Shown: positions 34,022 through 43,966 of the stretch, piece after piece
Position numbering within the stretch: the first letter of the stretch is position 1
How the letters are laid out: every line of letters begins with the position of its first letter
Assembly: GCF_002261335.1 (NCBI RefSeq)
Contig: NZ_NEVL01000007.1
Span: 186,001 to 250,000, forward strand
Source: Bordetella genomosp. 1
GTDB lineage: Bacteria; Pseudomonadota; Gammaproteobacteria; Burkholderiales; Burkholderiaceae_B
Reading direction: 5' to 3'
DNA: 64,000 nucleotides
Made by a program: the position numbers and the translations under genes
The notes under the pieces: model-generated
What the model was told of the DNA's origin: nothing
Seen by the model: the letters and a program-made list of their open reading frames with translations, nothing else
The model's database searches: none

Positions 34022-34055
34022 GTCCCGGGCGCCGGCGCCTGCCGGCGCCCGGGAC
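34022..34055. repeat. Very stable hairpin between rpoA and rplQ
   Basis: Two 15-base arms (GTCCCGGGCGCCGGC and its exact complement) are joined by a 4-base loop. No T-tract follows on either strand, so it is more likely an RNA-processing or pausing signal than a terminator. Confidence 0.75.
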
Positions 34056-34091
34056 ATCGGCGGCGGACACATGCCCGCCACCGGGTGTTGC

Positions 34092-35078
34092 TTACGGGCG
34101 CTCGAGGCCCAGCGGGGGCCAGTTTTCGAGCTTCATGCCCAGCGTCAGGCCGCGTGCGGCCAGCACTTCCTTGATCTCGTTGAGCGACTTGCGACCCAGG
34201 TTCGGGGTCTTGAGCAGTTCGTTCTCGGTACGCTGGATCAGGTCGCCGATGTAGTAGATGTTTTCGGCCTTCAGGCAGTTGGCCGAACGCACCGTCAGCT
34301 CCAGGTCGTCGACCGGACGCAGCAGCACCGGGTCGATCTGCGGCGTGCCGCGGACCGGGGCTTCGTACGAATCGCCAGCGCCTTCGAGGGCGGCGAACAC
34401 CGAGATCTGGTCCATCAGGATGCGGGCCGATTGGCGCACCGCTTCCTCGGGCGAGATCACGCCGTTGGTTTCGATGTCCAGGACCAGCTTGTCCAGGTCG
34501 GTACGCTGTTCCACACGGGCGCTTTCGACCGAGTAGCTCACGCGGCGAACCGGCGAGAACGAGGCGTCCAGCACGATCCGGCCGATGGTGTGGGTGCGGT
34601 CTTCCGACAGCGCGCGCACGTTACCGGGCACGTAGCCACGGCCCTTCTCGACCTTGATCTGCATTTCCAGCTTGCCGGCATCGGTCAGATTGCAGATCTG
34701 GTGATCGGGGTTGATGATCTCGACGTCGTGCGGCAGCTCGATGTCGCTGGCCAGGACGGCGCCAGCACCGTTCTTGCGCAGCACCAGCGTGACTTCGTCA
34801 CGGTTGTGCAGCTTGAAGACCACGCCCTTCAGGTTCAGCAGGATGTCGACGACATCTTCGCGAACACCGGGGATGGTCGAGTATTCGTGCACCACGCCCG
34901 TCATTTGCACTTCGGTCGGCGCGTAGCCGGTCATCGAAGACAGCAGGATGCGGCGCAGGGCGTTGCCCAGCGTATGGCCGTAGCCGCGTTCGAACGGCTC
35001 CATCACGATCTTGGCGTGATTGGCGCGAACCGGTTCGACTTCAATGGAACGCGGCTTCAGAAAACCTTGAGTGGACAT
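34092..35078 (-). CDS. rpoA: RNA polymerase alpha subunit
   Basis: 328 residues. The N-terminal domain (1-235, dimerises and binds beta/beta') and the C-terminal domain (250-320, DNA UP-element and activator contact; [35 protein letters not shown]) are complete. GAAAAGGAAAT precedes the ATG. It follows rpsD after 214 bases that contain a long hairpin, and precedes rplQ. Confidence 0.99.
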   Translation of the reverse strand: MSTQGFLKPRSIEVEPVRANHAKIVMEPFERGYGHTLGNALRRILLSSMTGYAPTEVQMTGVVHEYSTIPGVREDVVDILLNLKGVVFKLHNRDEVTLVLRKNGAGAVLASDIELPHDVEIINPDHQICNLTDAGKLEMQIKVEKGRGYVPGNVRALSEDRTHTIGRIVLDASFSPVRRVSYSVESARVEQRTDLDKLVLDIETNGVISPEEAVRQSARILMDQISVFAALEGAGDSYEAPVRGTPQIDPVLLRPVDDLELTVRSANCLKAENIYYIGDLIQRTENELLKTPNLGRKSLNEIKEVLAARGLTLGMKLENWPPLGLERP

Positions 35079-35181
35079 GTACTGATTTCCTTTTCAATAC
35101 CCTCGGTTCGTTACACCGATAAGGCTGATGGAAGAGTGGGACTGCGAAAAAATCAACGATGCGGCAGCACCGTTCATTACT

Positions 35182-35228
35182 ACCGCAAAGCCCGCCACGC
35201 CAAAAATGGCGAGGGCGGGCTGTGCGGT
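35182..35228. repeat. Long imperfect hairpin between rpsD and rpoA
   Basis: ACCGCA...AGCCCGCC...CGCCA pairs with TGGCG...GGCGGGCT...TGCGGT around a TTTT loop on the minus strand, about 20 pairs with small bulges. It lacks a T-tract and could adjust rpoA expression relative to ribosomal proteins. Confidence 0.65.
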
Positions 35229-35292
35229 AAGACTTGCGCGGCTGATCGCGGGGATACAGCGCGGGCCCCGTACGAGACGGGACCTGCGGGCA

Positions 35293-35916
35293 TCAACGCG
35301 AGTACAGTTCGACGACCATCGATTCGTTGACGTCACGAGCGACGTCAGCGCGATCGGGTGCCGACTTGAACGTACCGGCCATCTTGTTGGTGTCGACTTC
35401 GACCCATTGCGGAATGCCGATGCTCGAAGCCAGGTCCAGCGCTTCGCGGATACGGCCTTGCTTCTTGGCAGCTTCACGCACGGTGATGATGTCACCAGCC
35501 TTGACCAGGATCGAGGCGATGTCGGCGGTGTGGCCGTTCAGTTCGATGGCGCGGTGGCTCACCAGCTGGCGAGCTTCGGCGCGCGTCGAGCCGAAGCCCA
35601 TGCGGTAGACCACGTTGTCCAGGCGCGATTCGAGCAGCTGGATCAGGGTCTCGCCGGTGTTGCCACGACGACGTTCGGCTTCAGCGAAGTACTTGCGGAA
35701 TTGCTTTTCCAGCACGCCGTACATGCGCTTGAGCTTTTGCTTTTCACGCAGCTGCAGACCGTAGTCCGAGGTGCGGGCACCCGAGGTGCGGCCGTGCTGG
35801 CCGGGCTTGGAATCCAGTTTGCACTTGGAGTCCAGCGAGCGACGGGCGCTCTTCAGGAACAGGTCAGTACCCTCGCGGCGCGAGAGCTTGCACTTGGGTC
35901 CAGTATAACGAGCCAT
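35293..35916 (-). CDS. rpsD: Ribosomal protein uS4
   Basis: 207 residues, starting [21 protein letters not shown]4 is a primary 16S rRNA binder that starts assembly of the 30S body; the S4 RNA-binding domain is seen in [20 protein letters not shown]. In E. coli it represses the alpha operon; whether it does here is not visible. It sits 12 bases after rpsK. Confidence 0.99.
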   Translation of the reverse strand: MARYTGPKCKLSRREGTDLFLKSARRSLDSKCKLDSKPGQHGRTSGARTSDYGLQLREKQKLKRMYGVLEKQFRKYFAEAERRRGNTGETLIQLLESRLDNVVYRMGFGSTRAEARQLVSHRAIELNGHTADIASILVKAGDIITVREAAKKQGRIREALDLASSIGIPQWVEVDTNKMAGTFKSAPDRADVARDVNESMVVELYSR

Positions 35917-35928
35917 TTGGATTCCCTA

Positions 35929-36330
35929 TTAGATACGACGACGCTTCGGCGGACGGCAGCCGTTGTGCGGGACGGGCGTGATATCGGCAATGCTCGAAAT
36001 CTTGATGCCCAGCGCATTCAGCGCGCGCACCGACGATTCGCGGCCAGGACCGGGGCCCTTGATGCGAACTTCGAGGGTCTTGATGCCGTATTCCATCGCC
36101 ACGCGGCCAGCCGTTTCGGCAGCAACCTGTGCAGCGAACGGCGTCGACTTGCGCGAGCCCTTGAAGCCCGCGCCACCCGAGGTAGCCCACGACAGAGCGT
36201 TGCCCTGGCGATCGGTGATGGTGATGATGGTGTTGTTGAAGGACGCGTGAACGTGCGCGATGCCGTCCGAGACGTTCTTCTTGACCTTTTTGCGCACGCG
36301 CGAGGCGCCGCTGGTAGAAGCTTTCGCCAT
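35929..36330 (-). CDS. rpsK: Ribosomal protein uS11
   Basis: 133 residues. S11 lies on the platform of the 30S subunit beside the Shine-Dalgarno helix. The family blocks [19 protein letters not shown] and [13 protein letters not shown], and the ending CRPPKRRRI, are present. A basic, Ser/Lys-rich N-terminus is normal for betaproteobacteria. It lies between rpsM and rpsD. Confidence 0.99.
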
Positions 36331-36344
36331 AATCTATTCCTCGA

Positions 36345-36710
36345 TTATTTCTTCAGGGACGCAGCAGCACGACGCGGGCCCTTGCGGGTGCGAGCGTTGG
36401 TGCGAGTGCGCTGACCGCGAACGGGCAGGCCGCGCTTGTGGCGCATACCGCGGTAGGTTCCCAGATCGATCAGACGCTTGATCGAGAGCTGCACTTCACG
36501 ACGCAGGTCGCCTTCGACGGTGAACACGCCAACGTGTTCACGGATGCGCTCCAACTCAGCGTCGGTCAGATCTTTGACCTTTTTGGTAACGGGCACACCA
36601 GCAGCTTCGCAAATTTTGCGGGCGCGCGTACGACCGATGCCAAAAATGGCGGTCAGGCCGATCTCGGCGTGCTGTTGCGGCGGAATGTTAATGCCAGCAA
36701 TACGGGCCAT
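36345..36710 (-). CDS. rpsM: Ribosomal protein uS13
   Basis: 121 residues, starting [21 protein letters not shown]13 forms the head-to-50S bridges and touches the P-site tRNA through its basic tail ([17 protein letters not shown]). It is the first gene of the classic alpha group, after rpmJ. Confidence 0.99.
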   Translation of the reverse strand: MARIAGINIPPQQHAEIGLTAIFGIGRTRARKICEAAGVPVTKKVKDLTDAELERIREHVGVFTVEGDLRREVQLSIKRLIDLGTYRGMRHKRGLPVRGQRTRTNARTRKGPRRAAASLKK

Positions 36711-36751
36711 GACTGTTCCTTGATTTAATCCGTTGCGTACCGCTAACCAGG

Positions 36752-36865
36752 TTAGCCTTGACGCTGCTTGTGACGCGGGTCGGTGCAGATGACACGCACC
36801 ACGCCGTGACGTTTGATAACTTTGCAGTTGCGGCAGATCCGCTTAACCGATGCCATTACTTTCAT
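36752..36865 (-). CDS. rpmJ: Ribosomal protein bL36
   Basis: 37 residues, too short for most gene tracks: [20 protein letters not shown] and then [15 protein letters not shown]. The zinc ribbon is intact (CRNC, later Cys and His), so this is the zinc-binding form. GGAG lies 6 bases before the ATG. It sits between infA and rpsM, its standard place. Confidence 0.97.
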
Positions 36866-36900
36866 GGTTGACTCCTAATTTTCCGTAATCCGGTTCCGCA

Positions 36901-37119
36901 TCACTTGGAGCGGAAAACAATTCTTGCTCGTGTCAGGTCATAGGGCGTGAGCTCCACTGTGACCTTGTCTCCGGGCAGAATCCGGATGTAATGCATGCGC
37001 ATCTTGCCGGAAATGTGCCCTAACACCACGTGGCCGTTTTCGAGCTTGACGCGAAATGTCGCGTTGGGGAGGTTCTCAAGAACCTCGCCCTGCATCTGGA
37101 TGACGTCGTCCTTTGACAT
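36901..37119 (-). CDS. infA: Translation initiation factor IF-1
   Basis: 72 residues, a single OB fold ([20 protein letters not shown]...[14 protein letters not shown]). IF-1 occupies the A site of the 30S subunit during initiation. It lies 9 bases after secY and before rpmJ. Many betaproteobacteria keep a second infA elsewhere; that cannot be judged here. Confidence 0.98.
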   Translation of the reverse strand: MSKDDVIQMQGEVLENLPNATFRVKLENGHVVLGHISGKMRMHYIRILPGDKVTVELTPYDLTRARIVFRSK

Positions 37120-37128
37120 TCTCTTTGC

Positions 37129-38454
37129 TTACCGCAGAGGCATTCCCGAGCCCTTGAAGTTGGCCTTCTTGAGCAAGGAATCGTACTGGTGCGACATCAT
37201 GTAGGCCTGAACTTGCGCCATGAAATCCATCGTCACCACAACGATAATCAACAGGGACGTTCCACCAAAGTAGAACGGTACGTTCCAACGCATCACCAAG
37301 AATTCCGGCAGCAGGCACACCAGCGTGATGTAGAGGGCACCAGCCAGCGTGAGACGCATCAGAATCTTGTCGATGTAACGCGCGGTTTGCTCACCAGGAC
37401 GAATGCCCGGGACGAACGCACCGCTCTTCTTCAGGTTATCTGCCGTTTCGCGGCTGTTGAACACCAGAGCCGTGTAGAAAAAGCAGAAGAAGATGATCGC
37501 GACCGAATAAAGCGTGATGTAAAGCGGTTGACGAGGTTCGAGCGCAGCAGCCAGGTCGCGCAGCCACAGCATGCTGTTGCTGCTCGAGAACCAGCTCGTG
37601 ACCGTGGCCGGGAACAGAATGATCGACGATGCGAAGATCGGCGGAATCACCCCTGCCATGTTCAGCTTGAGCGGCAGATGCGAGCTCTGACCACCATAGA
37701 CCTTGTTGCCCACTTGGCGCTTGGCGTAGTTGACCGTGATCTTTCGTTGACCACGTTCGACGAACACCACGAACGCCGTGACCAGCACCACCAGAGCGAC
37801 GATGAAGAGGGCCGAAACCACCGACATCGCATTGGTACGCACCAGGTCGAGCAGACCCGCCAGCGCCGTGGGAAGACCCGCGACGATACCGGCAAAGATC
37901 AGGATCGAGATGCCATTGCCCAGACCACGTTCGGTGATCTGTTCACCCAGCCACATGACGAACATGGTGCCGGTGACCAGGGTCACCACGGTGGTGAAGC
38001 GGAAGATCATTCCCGCATCGATCACCAGACCAGGTTGCGATTCCAACGCCACCGAAATGCCCACAGCCTGCACCAGCGCCAGCAAAACCGTGCCGTAGCG
38101 GGTGTATTGGGTGATCTTGCGCCGGCCGGCCTCGCCCTCTTTCTTGAGCGCTTCCAGCGACGGCACCACCACCGACATCAACTGCATGATGATGGATGCC
38201 GAAATGTACGGCATGATCCCCAGGGCAAAGATCGAAAAGCGCGAAAGCGCACCGCCCGAGAACATGTTGAACAGGCCCAGGATCCCGCCCTGGTTCTGGC
38301 GGAACAAGTCCGCCAGCGCGTCCGGATTGATGCCCGGAACAGGGATGTGAGTACCGAGACGGTAAACCACGAGGGCGAGAATCAGGAACACGAGACGGCG
38401 CTTGAGATCGCCGTACCGCGAACCGGATTTGCCCAGTGCCTGCGCATTAGCCAC
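37129..38454 (-). CDS. secY: Protein translocase subunit SecY
   Basis: 441 residues with ten transmembrane helices. SecY is the channel of the Sec translocon in the inner membrane. The plug region and family signatures ([50 protein letters not shown]) are present. It lies after rplO and before infA, as is usual in the spc operon. Confidence 0.99.
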   Translation of the reverse strand: MANAQALGKSGSRYGDLKRRLVFLILALVVYRLGTHIPVPGINPDALADLFRQNQGGILGLFNMFSGGALSRFSIFALGIMPYISASIIMQLMSVVVPSLEALKKEGEAGRRKITQYTRYGTVLLALVQAVGISVALESQPGLVIDAGMIFRFTTVVTLVTGTMFVMWLGEQITERGLGNGISILIFAGIVAGLPTALAGLLDLVRTNAMSVVSALFIVALVVLVTAFVVFVERGQRKITVNYAKRQVGNKVYGGQSSHLPLKLNMAGVIPPIFASSIILFPATVTSWFSSSNSMLWLRDLAAALEPRQPLYITLYSVAIIFFCFFYTALVFNSRETADNLKKSGAFVPGIRPGEQTARYIDKILMRLTLAGALYITLVCLLPEFLVMRWNVPFYFGGTSLLIIVVVTMDFMAQVQAYMMSHQYDSLLKKANFKGSGMPLR

Positions 38455-38468
38455 GCGTCACCTCGCTA

Positions 38469-38909
38469 TCAAGCAAGCGAACCGCCCGCGGCTTCGACAG
38501 CGGCGCGAGCGCCGGCCGTTGCCGTGATGCCGCGAAGCACCACTTTGCGCGAGAGTTCACCCGACTTGATGACCTTGGCGTAACGCACGCTTTGGCCAAC
38601 CACGCCAGCCGCCTTCAGGGCCTGGACGTCGACTTCTTCGACGGTCAGGGCCTGCAGATCGGAGAGGCGCACTTCGGCGTACAGATGCTGACCGAGCGGG
38701 GTGAAACCACGCTTGGGCAGACGACGCTGCAGCGGCATTTGACCGCCTTCGAAGCCAACCTTGTGGAAACCGCCCGAGCGCGACTTCTGGCCCTTGTGAC
38801 CACGGCCGGCGGTCTTACCCAGACCCGAACCGATACCACGGCCGACGCGGCGCTTGGCATGCTTGGAGCCCTCAGCGGGCTTCAGCGAATTGAGTTGAAT
38901 ATCCGACAT
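38469..38909 (-). CDS. rplO: Ribosomal protein uL15
   Basis: 146 residues. The Gly/Arg-rich N-terminal arm ([19 protein letters not shown]) reaches into the 23S rRNA and the globular C-terminal half follows ([20 protein letters not shown]). It is a late assembly protein of the 50S subunit, placed between rpmD and secY. Confidence 0.99.
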   Translation of the reverse strand: MSDIQLNSLKPAEGSKHAKRRVGRGIGSGLGKTAGRGHKGQKSRSGGFHKVGFEGGQMPLQRRLPKRGFTPLGQHLYAEVRLSDLQALTVEEVDVQALKAAGVVGQSVRYAKVIKSGELSRKVVLRGITATAGARAAVEAAGGSLA

Positions 38910-38918
38910 CGTGATTCC

Positions 38919-39104
38919 TTAGGCTTCCGAGACGGTCACGAGGTAATCCACTTTACGGATCATCCCGCGCACTTCGGGCGTGTCGACCAGCACGCGGCTG
39001 CTGTTGAGACCGCGCAGACCCAGGCCGCGAACCGTGTCGCGGTGGGATTGCTTGGTACCGATCACCGAGCGCACGAGCGTAACTTTGATCTGTTTCTGAG
39101 CCAT
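38919..39104 (-). CDS. rpmD: Ribosomal protein uL30
   Basis: 61 residues: [20 protein letters not shown], then [20 protein letters not shown]. This small ferredoxin-like 50S protein is dispensable or absent in some lineages but intact here. It is 3 bases from rpsE and 9 from rplO, so they are translated together. Confidence 0.98.
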   Translation of the reverse strand: MAQKQIKVTLVRSVIGTKQSHRDTVRGLGLRGLNSSRVLVDTPEVRGMIRKVDYLVTVSEA

Positions 39105-39107
39105 GAT

Positions 39108-39629
39108 TTACCCCAGGATCTCTTCGACGGACTTGCCGCGCTTGGCAGCAACTTCCGCCGGAGTCAGGGATGCGCGCAGACCGTTCAACGTGGCGCGAAC
39201 CATGTTGTAGGGGTTGCTCGAGCCGAGGCTCTTGGCAACCACGTTACGCACACCCATCACTTCGAAAATAGCGCGCATCGGGCCGCCGGCGATAACGCCA
39301 GTACCTTCAGCGGCCGGCGAGATCAGCACCGTCGAGGCGCCGTGCTTGCCCACAACGGTGTGGAACAGCGTGCCGTTCTTCAGAGCAACCTTGAACATGC
39401 CGCGGCGGGCCTGTTCCATCGCCTTCTGGACCGAGACCGGCACTTCACGCGCCTTGCCCTTGCCCATGCCGATGCGGCCGTCGCCGTCGCCAACCACGGT
39501 CAGCGCTGCGAAGCTCATGGTGCGACCACCCTTCACAACCTTGCTGACGCGGTTGACCGCGATCATTTTTTCGCGCAGGCCGTCGTCGTTCTCTTTTTCC
39601 GCGGCGCCCTTGCCTTGTACTTTAGCCAT
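39108..39629 (-). CDS. rpsE: Ribosomal protein uS5
   Basis: 173 residues. S5 helps form the mRNA entry channel and governs decoding accuracy. The N-terminal dsRBD-like domain contains [20 protein letters not shown]; the C-terminal domain has [20 protein letters not shown]. No deviation at the usual spectinomycin loop stands out. It lies between rplR and rpmD. Confidence 0.99.
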   Translation of the reverse strand: MAKVQGKGAAEKENDDGLREKMIAVNRVSKVVKGGRTMSFAALTVVGDGDGRIGMGKGKAREVPVSVQKAMEQARRGMFKVALKNGTLFHTVVGKHGASTVLISPAAEGTGVIAGGPMRAIFEVMGVRNVVAKSLGSSNPYNMVRATLNGLRASLTPAEVAAKRGKSVEEILG

Positions 39630-39644
39630 TTGACAGATCCTCGC

Positions 39645-40010
39645 TTAGAACTTCAGGCCGGCTTCACGCGCGGCATCGGCCAGCGCCTTGACGCGGCCAT
39701 GGTAACGAAAGCCCGAGCGATCGAAGGCAACCAGTTCGATACCGGCGGCCTTGGCCTTTTCGGCAACACGCTTGCCCACCAGGGCGGCTGCGGCGGCATT
39801 GCCACCGGCACCCGACTGGCCAGCCAGTTGGTTGCGCACTTCGGCTTCCAGCGTCGAGGCGCTGACGACCACACGATCGCCTTCCGGCGAAATGATGTTG
39901 GCGTAGATGTGCAGGTTCGAGCGGAACACCGAGAGGCGATGAACGCCCAGCTGGGTGATCTTCCGACGAGTCGGAACTGCACGACGCAAACGGGATACTT
40001 TTTTGTCCAT
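39645..40010 (-). CDS. rplR: Ribosomal protein uL18
   Basis: 121 residues. L18 binds 5S rRNA and brings it to the central protuberance of the 50S subunit. Blocks [39 protein letters not shown] and [20 protein letters not shown] are typical. It lies 15 bases before rpsE and 21 after rplF. Confidence 0.99.
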   Translation of the reverse strand: MDKKVSRLRRAVPTRRKITQLGVHRLSVFRSNLHIYANIISPEGDRVVVSASTLEAEVRNQLAGQSGAGGNAAAAALVGKRVAEKAKAAGIELVAFDRSGFRYHGRVKALADAAREAGLKF

Positions 40011-40031
40011 GATTCGTCCTTGCGTGCGCCG

Positions 40032-40565
40032 TTATTTCTTCTTGGTTTCTTTGATGACGACGCGTTCGTCCGAGTAACGCACGCCCTTGCCCTTGTAGGG
40101 TTCGGGTTCGCGGTACGCGCGGATTTCAGCGGCCACCTGACCGACGACTTGCTTGTTCGGGCCCTTGATGACGATTTCCGTCTGGGTCGGGCATTCGGCC
40201 TTCACACCGGCGGGCAGCTTGTGCACGACGTCGTGGGAGAAACCGAGCTGCAGCTTGACGGCTTCGCCCTGGATCTGGGCACGATAGCCCACGCCCACGA
40301 GGTTCAGCTTGCGTTCGAAGCCCTTGCTCACGCCGGTCACCATGTTGGCGACCAGAGCGCGCACGGTGCCCGACATGGCGTTGGCGTGACGCGAATCGTC
40401 GGCGGCGGCAAACGTCAGCTTGCTGCCTTCCAGAACGACATTCACGTCACCGGTCAGCGCCTGGTTCAGCGTGCCCAGCGGGCCCTTGACGGTGATCTGG
40501 TCCTGCTGGATGTTGGCTTCAACACCCTTGGGCAGTTCGACCGGATATTTAGCGATACGCGACAT
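40032..40565 (-). CDS. rplF: Ribosomal protein uL6
   Basis: 177 residues with two related domains. L6 sits near the sarcin-ricin loop where translation factors bind. The signature [20 protein letters not shown] and the ending [20 protein letters not shown] are diagnostic. It lies between rpsH and rplR. Confidence 0.99.
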   Translation of the reverse strand: MSRIAKYPVELPKGVEANIQQDQITVKGPLGTLNQALTGDVNVVLEGSKLTFAAADDSRHANAMSGTVRALVANMVTGVSKGFERKLNLVGVGYRAQIQGEAVKLQLGFSHDVVHKLPAGVKAECPTQTEIVIKGPNKQVVGQVAAEIRAYREPEPYKGKGVRYSDERVVIKETKKK

Positions 40566-40577
40566 TAGAATTTCTCC

Positions 40578-40973
40578 TTAGGCCACGTAGCACAGCACTT
40601 CGCCGCCCACGCCATTGGCGCGAGCCTTGCGGTCGGTCATCACGCCGCGCGAGGTCGAAACGATAGCCACACCCAGGCCGTTCATGACCTGAGGAATGCT
40701 GGTACGGCCCTTGTAGATACGCAGACCAGGGCGCGAGACGCGTTCGATGCGCTCGATGACCGGACGGCCGGCGTAGTACTTCAGGGTGATCTCGAGTTCA
40801 GGCTTGGCCTGGGTACCCTTGATCTCGAAGCCATCGATATAGCCTTCATCTTTCAGCACAGTGGCGATAGCCACTTTGAGCTTCGAGGAGGGCATGTTCA
40901 CCGTGACTTTGTCGACTTGCTGCGCATTGCGAATGCGGGTCAGCATATCGGCGATGGGATCGCTCATGCTCAT
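40578..40973 (-). CDS. rpsH: Ribosomal protein uS8
   Basis: 131 residues. S8 binds helix 21 of 16S rRNA; in E. coli it also represses the spc operon at rplE. Blocks [37 protein letters not shown] and [20 protein letters not shown] are present. AGGAG 7 bases before the first of two close ATGs selects MSMSDP as the start. Confidence 0.99.
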   Translation of the reverse strand: MSMSDPIADMLTRIRNAQQVDKVTVNMPSSKLKVAIATVLKDEGYIDGFEIKGTQAKPELEITLKYYAGRPVIERIERVSRPGLRIYKGRTSIPQVMNGLGVAIVSTSRGVMTDRKARANGVGGEVLCYVA

Positions 40974-40983
40974 ATTCGTTCTC

Positions 40984-41289
40984 CTACCAGCTGGCCTTGG
41001 TCATGCCGGGCACTTCGCCCTTCATGGCCATTTCACGCAGTTTGTGACGGGTCAGGCCGAACTTGCGGAACACACCGCGCGGACGACCGGTGACCACGCA
41101 GCGATTGCGCTGGCGAGTCGGGTTGGCATTGCGCGGCAGCTGTTGCAGCTTGAGCCGAGCTTGGTAACGTTCTTCGTCGGTCTTCGACTGGTCGTCGATA
41201 ATCGCCTTCAATTCGGCGCGCTTGGCAGCGAACTTGTCTGCCAGCTTGGCGCGCTTGATGTCGCGATTGATGAGGGAGAGTTTAGCCAC
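40984..41289 (-). CDS. rpsN: Ribosomal protein uS14, zinc-free form
   Basis: 101 residues, the long form of S14. The C-terminal block [20 protein letters not shown] keeps only one Cys, so no zinc ribbon forms. S14 belongs to the 30S head. It lies between rplE and rpsH. Confidence 0.99.
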   Translation of the reverse strand: MAKLSLINRDIKRAKLADKFAAKRAELKAIIDDQSKTDEERYQARLKLQQLPRNANPTRQRNRCVVTGRPRGVFRKFGLTRHKLREMAMKGEVPGMTKASW

Positions 41290-41301
41290 GTCATCAGCCC
41301 C

Positions 41302-41841
41302 TTAGTTACGGAACGGGAAGCTGAAGGCCGTCAACAGCGCCTTGGCTTCTTCGTCGGTCTTGGCGGTGGTGGTGATGCTGATGTTCAGCCCACGCAGCGC
41401 GTCGATCTTGTCGTACTCGATTTCGGGGAAAATGATTTGCTCTTTCACCCCGATGTTGTAGTTGCCACGGCCGTCGAACGCACGACCCGAGATGCCGCGG
41501 AAGTCACGAACGCGCGGCAGCGCGACCGCAACCAGGCGATCCAGGAATTCGTACATGCGTTGACCACGCAGCGTGACCATGCAACCGATCGGGTAGTTTT
41601 CACGGATCTTGAAACCCGCGATAGCTTTGCGCGTCTTGGTGATGACGGGCTTTTGACCGGCGATCTTGGTCAGGTCCGAGACAGCGTGCTCGATGACCTT
41701 CTTGTCGGCGACCGCTTCCGAGACACCCATGTTCAGGGTGATCTTGGTGATGCGGGGCACTTCCATGACGCTTTTGTAGCCGAACTTGGCTTGCAGGTCG
41801 CCAGCGACCTTGCTCTTGTAAAACTCTTGCAAACGAGACAT
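41302..41841 (-). CDS. rplE: Ribosomal protein uL5
   Basis: 179 residues. L5 binds 5S rRNA and contacts the P-site tRNA. Blocks [33 protein letters not shown] and [20 protein letters not shown] are typical. In E. coli the S8 repressor binds at its start; no such structure was examined in detail here. Confidence 0.99.
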   Translation of the reverse strand: MSRLQEFYKSKVAGDLQAKFGYKSVMEVPRITKITLNMGVSEAVADKKVIEHAVSDLTKIAGQKPVITKTRKAIAGFKIRENYPIGCMVTLRGQRMYEFLDRLVAVALPRVRDFRGISGRAFDGRGNYNIGVKEQIIFPEIEYDKIDALRGLNISITTTAKTDEEAKALLTAFSFPFRN

Positions 41842-41853
41842 GTCTTTCGCCCC

Positions 41854-42177
41854 TTACGCCTTGGCGCCGACCACGGCACCATTGGAACGGAACACGCGAA
41901 CCTTGCTGCCGTCTTCTTCGATCTTGATACCGACGCGGTCGCCCTTGCCAGTCGCAGGATTGAACAGCGCGACGTTCGAGATATGGATCGGGAGCGTCTT
42001 TTCGACGATGCCGCCGGGGTTGTTGGCCATGGGATTGGCCTTCACGTGCTTCTTCACGACGTTCACGCCTTCGACCAGAACGTGGTCGGCGTCAACGCGG
42101 GCCAGCACGGTGCCGCGACGGGTCTTGTCGCGGCCAGTCAGAACGATGACTTCGTCGCCTTTACGGATCTTGTTCAT
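41854..42177 (-). CDS. rplX: Ribosomal protein uL24
   Basis: 107 residues. L24 is an early assembly protein of the 50S subunit near the tunnel exit. The KOW motif is seen in [20 protein letters not shown] and the block [20 protein letters not shown] follows. It lies 10 bases after rplN and 12 before rplE. Confidence 0.99.
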   Translation of the reverse strand: MNKIRKGDEVIVLTGRDKTRRGTVLARVDADHVLVEGVNVVKKHVKANPMANNPGGIVEKTLPIHISNVALFNPATGKGDRVGIKIEEDGSKVRVFRSNGAVVGAKA

Positions 42178-42187
42178 CGTGGGCTCC

Positions 42188-42556
42188 TTACAGCACTTCC
42201 GGGGCCAGCGACACGATCTTCATGAAGCGCTCGGTACGCAGTTCACGCGTAACGGGCCCGAAGATGCGGGTGCCGATGGGCTCCAGCTTGGCATTGAGCA
42301 AAACGGCGGCATTGCCACCGAAGCGAATCAGCGAACCGTCCTTACGGCGCACGCCCTTGGCGGTACGAACCACCACAGCGTTGTAGATTTCGCCTTTCTT
42401 GACGCGTCCGCGCGGGGCCGCATCTTTGACGCTCACCTTGATGATGTCGCCGATTCCGGCATAGCGGCGCTTGGAGCCACCGAGCACCTTGATGCACATG
42501 ACTGCACGCGCACCAGTGTTATCGGCCACGTCCAGCGTGGTCTGCATTTGGATCAT
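42188..42556 (-). CDS. rplN: Ribosomal protein uL14
   Basis: 122 residues: [20 protein letters not shown], then GGNAAVLLN and [14 protein letters not shown]14 joins bridge B8 between the subunits. AGGAAAAATC leads to the first ATG. It opens the spc operon; unlike the textbook order, rpsQ is not next door but 1.4 kb upstream. Confidence 0.99.
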
Positions 42557-42892
42557 GATTTTTCCTGTTCCAACTTAACTGAAAACACGCCCTTCCCGGA
42601 TGGGGAGGCCCGTCTTTCCTGCCAGTTTTGGTCCCGTCAGGTCCGCCACCTCGTCGAGAATGACGCGATGCCGACCCTGGGTTGAAATCCTGCGGAAATT
42701 TCCCTGCAAAGTTAGCCGAAGCGGCACTAGGCAGATCACCAGGTCATCCGCCCTGAACCTCGCATCCTCGGGCACTGCTGGAATCACTGCGGCTTGATCG
42801 CCGCTGCGGATTCTGCGTCGTGCGCCCGGGGGTTTCTGAAAAGCTCCAGCGAAACTGGTACCTAGGCCAACCCAACTAACAATTTGGGAAAG
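42557..42892 (-). other. spc operon leader, about 335 bases
   Basis: Between the predicted spc promoter and rplN lie about 335 bases with no supported gene. The length is unusual and could hold an RNA control element; no clear known motif was recognised. Confidence 0.4.
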
Positions 42893-42898
42893 CTGGTT

Positions 42899-42927
42899 AT
42901 TCTAGCCCGCCCATTTGGCAAACGCAA
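42899..42927 (-). promoter_or_regulatory. spc operon promoter
   Basis: On the minus strand TTGCGT and TAGAAT are separated by exactly 17 bases. It is placed to transcribe rplN onward and is needed because a terminator closes the upstream S10 operon. Confidence 0.6.
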
Positions 42928-43210
42928 GTCTGTTTTGCCTGGAAAAACAAGGACGTGTGCGCTTGCCACAACAGCCGGCGCCCGGGACGAACCGCGGGAT
43001 GCGGCATCCACCCTAGGCCTGGTGCCGCGCAGTCGCTCGCACTTTGCGCGAGACAGCCGCAGACAGGCGCCTGCAACGTAAGTGAGCACTTCCCTGACGC
43101 GGCGTCGGCGCGCCGCTCCCGGCATCCTGGGGCGGCATCGCCCCCGCCCATCGGGCCTCATGCGCTACTGTTGGCGCCCCGCGACGCCCGGCCGCGGCGG
43201 CGCCGTCCCT
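42928..43210. other. Gap between coiled-coil gene and spc promoter
   Basis: About 280 GC-rich bases with small GC hairpins but no supported gene and no T-tailed terminator. Confidence 0.35.
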
Positions 43211-43816
43211 CTACTTCACGCGGCGGCTCAGGTCGCTGACGCTGCGCTGCGCGTCACCGGCGCTGTCCCGCGCCGACCTGGCTTCCTGCTGGGCCGATTT
43301 TGCATCCTGCTGCGCCGACTTGGCCGCCTGCTGCGCGGCGCTGGCGTCGCGCTGGACCGCGGCCAGCTCCTTTTGCAATTGGGCGACCGAACGCTGCAGG
43401 TCGTTCACCTGGTTGCCGCCGGCGGATTTGTCGACCACCTTGCCCTGCTGCTCGAGGCCGCGGCGCAGGTCGGCCAATGCCTTGGCCTGCTCATCCCCGG
43501 TACGTCGCAGCGCCTGGATCACCCCCGCCTGCTCCTCGACCTGGCGCTTGAGCGCCTCGTTGCCCTGCTGCAGCTTGTCGATGTTGCGCGTCGCCTCTTT
43601 CAGCTCCGTCAGCCTCACGTATACGGGCAAGCCGTTGGCGGCGTCGATCGCGACGAGGCTGCTCTCCAGGAGCGACGGCCATTTGATCTCGTCGGCCTGC
43701 ACGCCGGCGGCCTGGACCGACATGCTGCCGAGCGCCAGCAGCAATGCGCCCGCGGCCAGGCGCAGTTGGCCGGCACGGGTTTGACACGCGGACTTGCCTG
43801 AATATGCACGCATCAT
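43211..43816 (-). CDS. Secreted coiled-coil protein of unknown function
   Basis: 201 residues. CGGAGAAATC precedes two ATGs in tandem. A signal peptide (LRLAAGALLLALGSMSVQAAG) is followed by a short globular part (DEIKWPSLLESSLVAIDAAN, VYVRLTELKEATRNID) and then about 140 residues of Gln/Ala-rich coiled coil, ending in short repeats of the type SAQQDAKSAQQEARSA. It is predicted periplasmic. It sits alone between rpsQ and rplN and right after the S10 terminator, so it needs its own promoter. No family recognised. Confidence 0.75.
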   Translation of the reverse strand: MMRAYSGKSACQTRAGQLRLAAGALLLALGSMSVQAAGVQADEIKWPSLLESSLVAIDAANGLPVYVRLTELKEATRNIDKLQQGNEALKRQVEEQAGVIQALRRTGDEQAKALADLRRGLEQQGKVVDKSAGGNQVNDLQRSVAQLQKELAAVQRDASAAQQAAKSAQQDAKSAQQEARSARDSAGDAQRSVSDLSRRVK

Positions 43817-43863
43817 GATTTCTCCGGATCGGTTCGCCCATTGCGAACGCGCGCTCAGCATAG

Positions 43864-43877
43864 GTCCGGATCCGGAC
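43864..43877. repeat. Palindrome GTCCGGATCCGGAC
   Basis: A perfect 14-base palindrome about 50 bases before the coiled-coil gene. A TATGCT hexamer (43857-43862, minus strand) follows it, so it may be an operator over that gene's promoter. Confidence 0.4.
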
Positions 43878-43891
43878 GAAAAACCGCAGGC

Positions 43892-43928
43892 AAAAAAAAA
43901 CGGCATGGAAACCTGTTCCATGCCGTTT
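43892..43928 (-). terminator. Terminator of the S10 operon
   Basis: On the minus strand ACGGCATGGAA and TTCCATGCCGT form an 11-base stem with a 5-base loop, followed by nine T. It lies 40 bases after rpsQ and should stop transcription before rplN. Confidence 0.93.
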
Positions 43929-43966
43929 CATCACCATCGCGGCGCGAGCCGCGAATGGCGTCGTAC

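Noticed and set aside
40984-41289. Damaged rpsN because three of four zinc cysteines are missing
   Set aside because: The 101-residue form is the normal zinc-free S14; nothing is broken.
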